Below, piece by piece: positions 8,350-16,168 of a DNA stretch of 64,000 nt. A model generated the notes under the pieces. That model saw only the letters and a list, made by a program, of their open reading frames with translations. It was not told where the DNA came from and made no database searches. The position numbers were made by a program, and so were the translations under genes. The stretch covers positions 1-64,000 of the forward strand of contig CAJMNR010000011.1 in NCBI GenBank assembly GCA_905214875.1. The letters are read 5' to 3'. Source of the DNA: an uncultured bacterium (GTDB lineage: Bacteria > Bacillota > Clostridia > Lachnospirales > Lachnospiraceae). Each line of letters starts with the position of its first letter. The first letter of the stretch is position 1.

Positions 8350-8706
8350 GTGAGCGAATCTCAATCGAACAATAGACGACCACTGTATTTAATTAAGCAT
8401 GATATTTTAGTCTACTATTATAACACCTACATAGGATTGGCCATTATATTCATGATACTTGTATTTTTAAAGGTGGAAGTGTTTCCGTGGCAAGCATGTA
8501 TTCTTCTACTTATCGTAGTAGCTGCAAGAGTGCTATATGGGGTGAAAAAATTAGCTCCTACTGTCGCGTGTCCATTTTGTGAGGCGGGACATCAAAAGAG
8601 AAAGTTAATCTCCAATGTATTTTATCTATCGACGTTACCGCTCGAAAAAGAGCATTTTGAATGTCCAACGTGTGGGAAAATCGTGGAGATTATTGATAAA
8701 GACTAA
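8350..8706 (+). CDS. Small membrane protein with C-terminal zinc-ribbon-like CxxC pairs
   Basis: 118 residues from GTG 8350 behind AGGAG. Two hydrophobic helices (about 25-42 and 48-65) form a hairpin. The C-terminal part has two cysteine pairs, CPFC and CPTCGK, about 37 residues apart, which look like a zinc ribbon. I do not recognise the family. The next gene begins 30 bases on and the two may be cotranscribed. Topology with both termini in the cytoplasm would place the ribbon inside the cell. Function unknown. Confidence 0.7.
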   Translation: MSESQSNNRRPLYLIKHDILVYYYNTYIGLAIIFMILVFLKVEVFPWQACILLLIVVAARVLYGVKKLAPTVACPFCEAGHQKRKLISNVFYLSTLPLEKEHFECPTCGKIVEIIDKD

Positions 8707-8736
8707 AGATTAAAACGAAGTAAGGTGAAAAACAGT

Positions 8737-9216
8737 ATGTTTAAAAGAACAAAAGAAAAGCCGATGGAGTTCGTATTTGGGATGGAGCAAGTACTGGCTT
8801 ATTTTAAGGAAAAAGATTTTAAGGAAGTAAACTATAAATTATCTGAACAGCCTTCTGACGATGAAAAGATTACAAAAGAAATTAAGAGATGTTTAGAAAA
8901 TGTAGAGTGGATGAAAGGATTTCAACATAAATCCCAAGTATATTTGATCTATCATAGTGAAAATACAATATCCATGAAGACATTGTTTAAAAAGTATACA
9001 GAACTTTCAAGACGTGTTACAGGTAAGAAGGGACATTATAACAAGGCAAATGATGAAATAGAGAATTTTGTCGTACGTGATGAGGAGCAGACAACTTTAT
9101 ACATGATTCGTGTCGGAAGTGATATTATCAAGGTTTTATGTCCAGTTGAACAGGAAGAAGAGATGAAACAAGTTCTAAAAGAGTTAAATTCCTTCGTATA
9201 TAAGCGAGAAAAGTAG
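8737..9216 (+). CDS. Unrecognised small cytoplasmic protein
   Basis: 159 residues from ATG 8737; a GTG at 8725 is in frame but sits inside the probable ribosome site (AAGGTG). The protein is rich in Lys and Glu, has no signal peptide or membrane segment and no motif that I know. It follows the CxxC membrane protein closely. The coding frame is convincing by length and by the absence of a competing frame. Function unknown. Confidence 0.65.
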   Translation: MFKRTKEKPMEFVFGMEQVLAYFKEKDFKEVNYKLSEQPSDDEKITKEIKRCLENVEWMKGFQHKSQVYLIYHSENTISMKTLFKKYTELSRRVTGKKGHYNKANDEIENFVVRDEEQTTLYMIRVGSDIIKVLCPVEQEEEMKQVLKELNSFVYKREK

Positions 9217-9336
9217 AAAGTAGGAGAAATCGTACTTGCATTCTTATAGCTGTTCAATGTAGAATATATAGGTAGAATTGCTACAAAAGTTATCGAAGGA
9301 TACAGAAGAATTTAGAAATAAGGAGGCAATTTTTCT

Positions 9337-9975
9337 ATGAAAATCGCATTAATTAATGAAAACAGCCAAGCTTCAAAGAATGAAATGATTTGTAATGTTT
9401 TAAAAGAAGTTGTAGAACCAATGGGTCATGAAGTATTCAACTACGGAATGTACTCTGCAGAAGATGCTAATTCTTTAACATACGTTCAAAATGGAATCTT
9501 AGCTGCAGTATTACTTAACTCAGGAGCAGCAGATTACATAATCACAGGTTGTGGTACTGGTGAAGGAGCAATGCTTGCGCTTAACTCTTTCCCTAACGTA
9601 TTATGTGGACATATCGTTGATCCTTCAGATGCATATATGTTTGCGCAAATCAATGATGGAAATGCTGTTGCATTACCATTTGCTAAAGGATTTGGCTGGG
9701 GTGCAGAACTTAACTTAAAATACATGTTCGAACGTCTTTTTGAAGGTGAAAGCGGACAAGGATATCCAAAAGAAAGAGTTGTTCCAGAACAACGTAATAA
9801 GAAAATCTTAGACGAAGTTAAGAAAGTTACACATGTTGACATGGTAACAATTCTTAAAAACTTAGATCAAGACCTTGTAAAAGGTGCTTTATCCGGAGAA
9901 AAATTCCAAGAATATTTCTTCGCAAACTGCAAATGTGATAAGATTGCTGAAGCAGTAAAAGAAATCTTAGCATAA
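9337..9975 (+). CDS. RpiB/LacA/LacB-family sugar-phosphate isomerase
   Basis: 212 residues. The N-terminal 150 match the ribose-5-phosphate isomerase B / galactose-6-phosphate isomerase fold, with the active-site segment ITGCGTGEGAM (Cys72) and a following nucleotide-like NDGNAVALP strand. RpiB enzymes normally have about 145-150 residues, so the extra about 60-residue C-terminal helix region (PEQRNKKILDEVKKV onward) marks a variant subfamily. It would isomerise a phosphorylated aldose/ketose pair in the cytoplasm; the substrate is not decided. The ribosome site AAGGAGG is strong and a terminator follows at 9990. Confidence 0.8.
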   Translation: MKIALINENSQASKNEMICNVLKEVVEPMGHEVFNYGMYSAEDANSLTYVQNGILAAVLLNSGAADYIITGCGTGEGAMLALNSFPNVLCGHIVDPSDAYMFAQINDGNAVALPFAKGFGWGAELNLKYMFERLFEGESGQGYPKERVVPEQRNKKILDEVKKVTHVDMVTILKNLDQDLVKGALSGEKFQEYFFANCKCDKIAEAVKEILA

Positions 9976-9989
9976 TAGAATGAGAGTTG

Positions 9990-10030
9990 AAGGGAGCCGT
10001 TGCGTATAACGTGGTGGCTTCCTTTTTTTT
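9990..10030 (+). terminator. Intrinsic terminator
   Basis: Stem AAGGGAGCC / GGCTTCCTT (one G-T pair) with an inner CGTT/AACG pairing, followed by eight T. Confidence 0.8.
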
Positions 10031-10155
10031 AGGCAATTTCTCTGTCACTTGTTGGCTGGCATTTTACGGGATAGGAGATAAAAAATTTGCGAAAATGTTT
10101 TATTTGTAGTAACATAAGGAGTGGTAAAGAATTATGAAGATTTAGGAGAATAGTT

Positions 10156-10950
10156 ATGGCACAAGAAGAAAAAGCAATAGCAGTATTTGATTCGGGTGTT
10201 GGTGGCATCAGTGTACTAAGAGAACTGGTTAAGTTAATGCCAAATGAGAACTTCATATATTTTGGAGACTCAGCACATGCTCCTTACGGTACAAAAACGA
10301 TTGAAGAAGTGTACCAGCTGTCGATTCATAACATTGAATATTTGATGAAACAAGGGATAAAAGCAGTTGTTATTGCATGTAATACAGTAACAAGTGTCGC
10401 AATAGATGATTTAAGAGATACCTATACAAATATACCGATTATCGGTGTTGAACCTGCATTAAAGCCAGCGGTGATTCACAAGGAGCACGGTCGTGTACTT
10501 GTAATGGCTACGCCAATTACAATCCATGAGCATAAATTCAGTAAGTTAATGGATACATACCGCAGAATGGCAGATGTAATCCCACTACCATGTGGAGGGT
10601 TAGCAGATTTGGTGGAAGAAGGAAAAATCGAGGGGCCGGAGGTCGAAGCCTATTTAGAAGAATTACTTGCACCATATCTAGAACCAAAGTTAGATGCAGT
10701 AGTATTAGGATGTACTCATTATCCATTTGCGAAAGAGGCAATTTCTAAAGTGATTGGATATGAGGTAGAGTTTTTTGATGGTGGAGTTGGAACTGCCAGA
10801 GAAACGAAACGAAGACTTGAACAAAAAGGATGGTTAAATCCAAAACAGGAACAAGGCAAAGTAACAATGCTTAATAGCCTAAACGACGAGAGAATGCAGG
10901 AGTTATCCTATCAGCTCTTAGAGTCGCAAAAAGAATATAAAAGATTATAA
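10156..10950 (+). CDS. murI: Glutamate racemase
   Basis: 264 residues, the normal length. It converts L-glutamate to D-glutamate for peptidoglycan. The two catalytic cysteines are in place: IACNTVT (Cys75) and LGCTHYP (Cys186), with the N-terminal FDSGVGG (Asp12, Ser13). It stands alone between two terminators, so it is monocistronic. Confidence 0.95.
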   Translation: MAQEEKAIAVFDSGVGGISVLRELVKLMPNENFIYFGDSAHAPYGTKTIEEVYQLSIHNIEYLMKQGIKAVVIACNTVTSVAIDDLRDTYTNIPIIGVEPALKPAVIHKEHGRVLVMATPITIHEHKFSKLMDTYRRMADVIPLPCGGLADLVEEGKIEGPEVEAYLEELLAPYLEPKLDAVVLGCTHYPFAKEAISKVIGYEVEFFDGGVGTARETKRRLEQKGWLNPKQEQGKVTMLNSLNDERMQELSYQLLESQKEYKRL

Positions 10951-10975
10951 TAAAACGAATATTTGTCGACAAGCA

Positions 10976-11009
10976 AACAAGAGGCTCTGCATCGCAGAGC
11001 CTCTTGTTT
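10976..11009. terminator. Strong hairpin terminator after murI
   Basis: Perfect 14-bp stem ACAAGAGGCTCTGC / GCAGAGCCTCTTGT with a three-base loop; the T tract is short. Confidence 0.75.
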
Positions 11010-11302
11010 AATAAGGGAAGGTTTATGAAAAAATTAACGAATAGTTAACTTATAAGCTGTTATTTATTTTATACATAGAGTATATCTCCAGAATGTGAAG
11101 AAAATATTGTTAAAGTGTGTGTATTTGGTGAAGTTATGAAAGAAAAATGAAACAATACCAAAATGAATTGGAAAAAGTTTCAAGAAAATAAACGGATTCT
11201 CTTTATCTCATGAGAAGAATAAGCTATAATAAAAAAGGATTATGGATGAATTACTTTTCGTAATGAAGTACATAAGCATACTAGAAAGAACGAGGAATAA
11301 AA
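11010..11302 (+). promoter_or_regulatory. AT-rich intergenic region with a TATAAT promoter element
   Basis: About 290 bases without a gene. A perfect -10 TATAAT lies at 11225-11230 with only a weak -35 (TTTATC, 11202-11207). The start site would be near 11237, giving a leader of about 65 bases before the FAD oxidoreductase. I see no riboswitch or small ORF. Confidence 0.4.
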
Positions 11303-12871
11303 ATGAAGAAAATAATTATTATCGGGGCAGGGCCTGCAGGCATTACTGCTGGTTATGAATTAATGAAGCAGTCGAAAGACTACGAAGTAATTATATTAGA
11401 GGAGACCAGTGAGATTGGTGGAATATCAAGAACAGTTCGATATCATGGAAATCGAATGGATATCGGTGGACATAGATTTTTCTCAAAAGACGAAGAAGTA
11501 ACAAAGTGGTGGGAAGAAGTAATGCCACATCAGGGGAAAAGAGCATACGACGATCGCCTTTTAGGTCGAAGAGTTCCATTGAAAAAAGGTGGACCAGATC
11601 CTGAAAAAGAAGATAGAGTCATGTTAACGAGACATAGGGTATCCAGAATCTATTATAAGAAGAAGTTTTTTGATTATCCAGTTAAGATGAATGCGAATAC
11701 AATTAAGAACATGGGGTTTCTTACAACCATGCAGGCTGGATTTAGTTATTTAATTTCAGTAGTACATAAAAGACCAGAAGATTCTTTGGAAAACTTTTAT
11801 ATCAATCGTTTCGGTAAAAAGTTATATTCCATGTTTTTTGAAGGTTATACAGAAAAGTTATGGGGAAGACATCCAAGAGAGATTAGTGCAGATTGGGGTG
11901 CACAGCGTGTCAAAGGGCTTTCCATTATCGCAATATTAAAAGATATGTTTGGCAAAATTAAGCCAAATAAGAAAAAAAATAAAAAACATATTGAAACGTC
12001 ATTAATTGAAGAATTTTCATATCCTAAATATGGACCAGGACAATTATGGGAGACTGCAGCAGATGAATTTGTAAAAATGGGTGGAACCATTAAGAAAGGC
12101 TGCAAAGTAACAACTGTTACGACAAAAGGAAACAAGGTTACTAAAGTGACATATATTCAAGATGGACAAGAAGTTGTGGAAGAAGCCGATATCGTCATTT
12201 CTTCTATGCCACTTAAAGATTTGGTTGCAGGAATGAATGATGTACCTGAGAATATCAGCTATATTGCGAATGGCTTACCATATCGTGATTTTGTTACCGT
12301 AGGATTGTTAGTTCCAAAATTAAACTTGAAAAATGAAACAAAGTTAAGAACATTGGCTAATATTGTTCCAGACTGTTGGATTTATGTACAAGATGTTGGT
12401 GTTAAGCTCGGAAGAATCCAAATCTTCAATAACTGGTCCCCTTATCTTGTAAAAAGACCGGAAGAGACCGTTTGGATCGGTTTAGAGTATTTCTGTACGG
12501 AAGGCGACAAGTTCTGGAACATGGATGAAAAGTCATGGATCAAGTATGGAACGAAAGAATTATTAAAGATGGGAGTAATATCAAGTAAAGATGATATTAT
12601 AGATGCCCATCGTGAAAAGGTAAAGAAGGCATACCCAGCATATTTTGATACATATGATCAAATAGATGATCTGATTACATACCTTAATAAATTTGATAAC
12701 CTGTATTGTGTCGGAAGAAATGGCCAACATCGTTACAATAATATGGATCACTCCATGGCAACAAGTTTCGAAACAGTTCGTAATATTATCTCTGGAAAGA
12801 AAGAAAAAGATAATATTTGGAGCGTAAATACGGAACAGGAATATCATGAAACAAAGGAAAATGAAGAATAA
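11303..12871 (+). CDS. FAD-dependent oxidoreductase of the UDP-galactopyranose mutase / amine oxidase-like type
   Basis: 522 residues. The N terminus is a dinucleotide-binding fold (IIIGAGPAGITAGYEL, then an acidic end LEETSEIGG), followed by GGHRFF, a motif found in the UDP-galactopyranose mutase and protoporphyrinogen oxidase relatives. The middle has the FYINRFGKKLY..EKLWG segment seen in bacterial members within polysaccharide gene clusters. The C terminus has the second FAD-contacting block (GRNGQHRYNNMDHSM). Substrate unknown; a nucleotide sugar or lipid-linked sugar is plausible from the next gene, a membrane glycosyltransferase starting two bases after the stop. Not a heme enzyme by context. 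Confidence 0.85.
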   Translation: MKKIIIIGAGPAGITAGYELMKQSKDYEVIILEETSEIGGISRTVRYHGNRMDIGGHRFFSKDEEVTKWWEEVMPHQGKRAYDDRLLGRRVPLKKGGPDPEKEDRVMLTRHRVSRIYYKKKFFDYPVKMNANTIKNMGFLTTMQAGFSYLISVVHKRPEDSLENFYINRFGKKLYSMFFEGYTEKLWGRHPREISADWGAQRVKGLSIIAILKDMFGKIKPNKKKNKKHIETSLIEEFSYPKYGPGQLWETAADEFVKMGGTIKKGCKVTTVTTKGNKVTKVTYIQDGQEVVEEADIVISSMPLKDLVAGMNDVPENISYIANGLPYRDFVTVGLLVPKLNLKNETKLRTLANIVPDCWIYVQDVGVKLGRIQIFNNWSPYLVKRPEETVWIGLEYFCTEGDKFWNMDEKSWIKYGTKELLKMGVISSKDDIIDAHREKVKKAYPAYFDTYDQIDDLITYLNKFDNLYCVGRNGQHRYNNMDHSMATSFETVRNIISGKKEKDNIWSVNTEQEYHETKENEE

Positions 12872-12873
12872 GA

Positions 12874-14367
12874 ATGAAAGAGAAATGTTTCAATTTAATA
12901 AATAAATATTGGATGTATCTACTTTGGGTCTGTTCGTGGGTTTTCGTAACGAAAATCGACTTTTTAGATATTTCTTGTGACAAACGATTAGTGATAGTGA
13001 CAATAGCTGCAATCTATGTCATTTTGTTTATGAAATATCTGATGAATCGAACTGAGAACTTTGATGATGGATTGGTTCAGATGATTTTGTTAGGAAGTTT
13101 CCTTCTACGTCTGGTTTTTGTAATGTTCCATCCATATGATTTTTCTTTCCATGATTTAGGCTCATTGGTGAGTGGAAGCGAAAGCATGTATGCGGATGGG
13201 CATATTGGATACATGCAGTATTTATATGAGTATGGAAAGCTGCCAGATGTTGATATAAGCAAGGTTTGGAGTTTTTACAATCCGCCATTTTTTTATGCGA
13301 TAGCGGCAATCTTTTTAAAAATCAACAGGATGTTTGGATTAGATATGATTACTTCACTTGAGAATGTACAGATGCTTACGATGCTGTTTGCAACAATTAC
13401 GATTCAAGTGGGATATAAGATTCTAAAAGAGTTTGACTTAAGCAGAAGAAGTATCACATTTGCATTGATGATACTTGCGTTCCATCCATATTTTATTATC
13501 GGAGGAGCTACGTTAAACAATGATATCCTTTCCATCCTTTGTATGTTTCTTGCAGTACTTTATGCCATTCGGTGGTATAAGAAAGAGACGTATAAGGAGA
13601 TTATTAAGCTTGCGTTTGCCATCGGACTTGGCATGATGACGAAAATATCTGTAGGATTAGTGGCGCCAGCGGTTGCGTTACTTTTCCTTATGAAGTGTAT
13701 AAAAGAAAAGTCGTATTTACATTATTTTAAGCAGTTTGTGGTTTTTGGTGTAATTTGCATTCCATTAGGAATGTATTGGCCAATTCGTAATATGATGTTA
13801 TATGATATGCCATTACTGTTTGTTCAGGAAGTTGGAGCAGGAAGCGGACAAGAGCTGAATGCAACGATTCTTCAAAGGCTCAATCCATTTTCCTGGTTGG
13901 ATTATGGAATTCCATGTCTGCAGTTTAAACCAGAGACCGAATATAATATATGGGAAATGATGTTTAAGACGAGTATGTTCGATGAATTGTTCATAAATAA
14001 GGAATCTTCCTATGATTTATTCTTAGGCAACTTGCTATTAATAGTAAACATCGTTCTTGCATTGGCCTCTGTAGTTCTTGGAATCTATAATGATTTTAAG
14101 AAAAAGGTAAAAGAGAATTGGATGATGTGGTTTAAAGTCACATTATATGTAGTAGTCATGGTGAGTTATGTGAAGTTCTGCTTTAACTATCCACTAATTT
14201 GTTCCATGAACTTTCGGTATATCGTACCAACAATCCTTGTTGGGGCAATCAATATCGGAGTTTTTATGAATTATGAAAATAGAAGTCAACTGATAGCTGG
14301 AGTCTTGGAATATGGTTGTATTACGTTTTCCATACTTTCTGCATTTGTATATATGTTTGTATTGTAG
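12874..14367 (+). CDS. PMT/ArnT-type (GT39-like) membrane glycosyltransferase
   Basis: 497 residues with about ten to twelve membrane helices. The first outer loop carries an acidic pair region FSFHDLGSL (His93, Asp94), the position of the catalytic Asp in protein O-mannosyltransferase and ArnT families that use polyprenyl-phosphate sugars. Conserved features include YNPPFFY and a GGATLNNDILS loop. Such enzymes transfer sugars outside the membrane to proteins, lipids or glycans. It starts two bases after the FAD oxidoreductase, so the two are coupled. No polyprenyl-phosphate sugar synthase is encoded nearby, so the donor must come from elsewhere. Confidence 0.8.
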   Translation: MKEKCFNLINKYWMYLLWVCSWVFVTKIDFLDISCDKRLVIVTIAAIYVILFMKYLMNRTENFDDGLVQMILLGSFLLRLVFVMFHPYDFSFHDLGSLVSGSESMYADGHIGYMQYLYEYGKLPDVDISKVWSFYNPPFFYAIAAIFLKINRMFGLDMITSLENVQMLTMLFATITIQVGYKILKEFDLSRRSITFALMILAFHPYFIIGGATLNNDILSILCMFLAVLYAIRWYKKETYKEIIKLAFAIGLGMMTKISVGLVAPAVALLFLMKCIKEKSYLHYFKQFVVFGVICIPLGMYWPIRNMMLYDMPLLFVQEVGAGSGQELNATILQRLNPFSWLDYGIPCLQFKPETEYNIWEMMFKTSMFDELFINKESSYDLFLGNLLLIVNIVLALASVVLGIYNDFKKKVKENWMMWFKVTLYVVVMVSYVKFCFNYPLICSMNFRYIVPTILVGAINIGVFMNYENRSQLIAGVLEYGCITFSILSAFVYMFVL

Positions 14368-14401
14368 CTTAGGCGTATTTATTGTTGAAAGAAGGTGCAA
14401 T

Positions 14402-15346
14402 ATGGATTCGTTATTTGATGAAATTCCTTCCGCAAAGAATTGGGTTAATGTGCAAAAGATTACTTATGGTTGGTCAGATGATTTGAAATATTATGTCGAA
14501 GACAATATGAGAAGACGGTATATGCTTCGTATAAATAGTATTGATAAATATGAATGTAAAAAACGTGAGTTTGAAATGATTGTAAAGTTCAATACCTTGA
14601 GGTTTCCGATGTCGAAGGCAATTGAGTTTGGAATATGTAACCACGGACGAAATGTTTATATGCTGCTTGGATGGGTTGAGGGGAGTTCCTTGGAATATAA
14701 GATAGGAAACTTGCCGATTATGGAACAGTACCTTCTTGGAATTCAGGCAGGTAAGATTCTGAAATCCATTCATAGCATACCAGTAGAAGAACGAGATCGA
14801 CCTAAAGAAACAAAGATTGCAAAGAAACTGAAACAACTGAGTAAATACGAGCAATGCAAGTATCGTATTCCAAAAGATGAGCTAATCATACAGTATATTA
14901 AGAAAAATATACACTGCATTTGTAAGACTCCGCCAGTCTATCAGCAAGGCGACTTCCATGTTGGGAATCTGATCTATACCAATACAAAACAAGTAGGTGT
15001 AATCGACTTTAATCGATGGACATGTGGAGATCGGTTTGAAGAATTTTACAAAATCGAGAGTTTTGACGTCAAAAGAAGTAAGGCATTTGCAGTGGGACAA
15101 CTTCATGGATATTTTAATGGAGAACCACCACTCTGGTTTTGGCGAGTACAATCGGTTTATGTCGCACATGCATCGTTATATTCGATTGTATGGGCATCGG
15201 ACTTTGAAAAAAAGGATATCGATAATATGACAAATATCTGTATGGACACGTTGCAACATTACGAGTATTTTTCAAGAACGATTCCGACATGGTATGAAGA
15301 ATATCGATATTTACAACAGGAAATAAAAAAAGAAGTCGTACAGTGA
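14402..15346 (+). CDS. Aminoglycoside-phosphotransferase (APH)-fold kinase
   Basis: 314 residues from ATG 14402 (GAAGGTG upstream; earlier in-frame starts lie within the preceding gene). The APH catalytic loop is seen as QQGDFHVGNLI (Asp184, Asn189) and the metal-binding motif as GVIDFNRW (Asp202). APH-fold enzymes phosphorylate antibiotics, choline, homoserine or sugars. Its place as third gene of the FAD oxidoreductase-glycosyltransferase unit suggests a sugar or glycan-linked substrate rather than drug resistance, but this is inference. A terminator follows at 15352. Confidence 0.8.
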   Translation: MDSLFDEIPSAKNWVNVQKITYGWSDDLKYYVEDNMRRRYMLRINSIDKYECKKREFEMIVKFNTLRFPMSKAIEFGICNHGRNVYMLLGWVEGSSLEYKIGNLPIMEQYLLGIQAGKILKSIHSIPVEERDRPKETKIAKKLKQLSKYEQCKYRIPKDELIIQYIKKNIHCICKTPPVYQQGDFHVGNLIYTNTKQVGVIDFNRWTCGDRFEEFYKIESFDVKRSKAFAVGQLHGYFNGEPPLWFWRVQSVYVAHASLYSIVWASDFEKKDIDNMTNICMDTLQHYEYFSRTIPTWYEEYRYLQQEIKKEVVQ

Positions 15347-15351
15347 AGAAG

Positions 15352-15408
15352 AGCTGAAGAGATAAAATAGGCGTATAAAGTCGTTTGTTTTTCTCTTCAG
15401 CTTTTTTA
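15352..15408 (+). terminator. Intrinsic terminator with a long loop
   Basis: Perfect 11-bp stem AGCTGAAGAGA (15352-15362) / TCTCTTCAGCT (15392-15402), loop of 29 bases, then T-rich sequence. It closes the FAD-GT39-APH unit. Confidence 0.8.
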
Positions 15409-15531
15409 TACATCGAAAAGTCTCTGCCCCAGGCCAACGATGTATAAAAGCAGGGGAGTTGATTTTAGTATCTAAGTTCGATATACTAAAATAATGGAAA
15501 ATAATAACAAATAATGACGAGGGTGGAGAGC

Positions 15532-16053
15532 GTGAGAAAAAGTTTAATGGGGAAAAATAGTGTCAATGCCTATGATCTAGAGCTAATACAGACGCCTCAA
15601 GAGTATCTGATGGCATTAAGCTGTTATCGGAATAAAAAGGCGCTTTTAAACGAGATAAATGGAAGTATAGAGGCGGTAAATCAGTTTATAAGAAAGAAAG
15701 AGCTCACCATTGCAATATTGTATCAACAGTTTGCAATTGATGATACTCTGACTTTATTGACGCAGACGGTAGGGGAGAAAGAGCGTATGTTTTATGAAAA
15801 TGTCAAAGCAATCCTTGCGGATGTGTCAGAATTTGATGAACAGCAATACGAGAAGCTGTCAGGAGCAGTGGGGAGCAAAAAGAAGGACGGCTGCGAAGCA
15901 TATGAGAAAAAGATAAAGGAAGTAATGAAATTAAGAAAAGAGAATGACATACTTGTACTAGAGATAGAAAAGATTTTGGCAGCAGTGTCACGTATGGTTA
16001 CAAGTGAAGAAGCCAATGATTTATCTAAGCTTACGGCATTGATTGAACTGTAA
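15532..16053 (+). CDS. Unrecognised coiled-coil protein (FlgN-like shape)
   Basis: 173 residues from GTG 15532, chosen because GGTGGAG lies directly upstream; ATG 15514 is the alternative (179 residues). The protein is almost wholly helical, with heptad-like stretches around residues 30-60 and 110-160 and no membrane segment. Its size and helical character resemble FlgN-type export chaperones, but no flagellar gene is near and I cannot confirm the family. It is flanked by a terminator upstream and the acyl-CoA ligase downstream. Confidence 0.6.
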   Translation: MRKSLMGKNSVNAYDLELIQTPQEYLMALSCYRNKKALLNEINGSIEAVNQFIRKKELTIAILYQQFAIDDTLTLLTQTVGEKERMFYENVKAILADVSEFDEQQYEKLSGAVGSKKKDGCEAYEKKIKEVMKLRKENDILVLEIEKILAAVSRMVTSEEANDLSKLTALIEL

Positions 16054-16168
16054 ATCAATTGACAAATCTGTAAATATTAGGTATCATTACTTTAATGATA
16101 AAAAGCGTTAAAGTGGTAAAATATTTCTTTGTTTTACATGAAAATAATGATGTGGGAAGTGAAAGTAG

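Noticed and set aside
11303..12871. Protoporphyrinogen oxidase of heme synthesis
   Set aside because: The GGHRFF motif and its coupling to a membrane glycosyltransferase fit the UDP-galactopyranose mutase-like relatives better, and no heme gene is near.
14402..15346. Aminoglycoside resistance gene
   Set aside because: Only the general APH fold motifs are visible; the operon context points to glycan metabolism.
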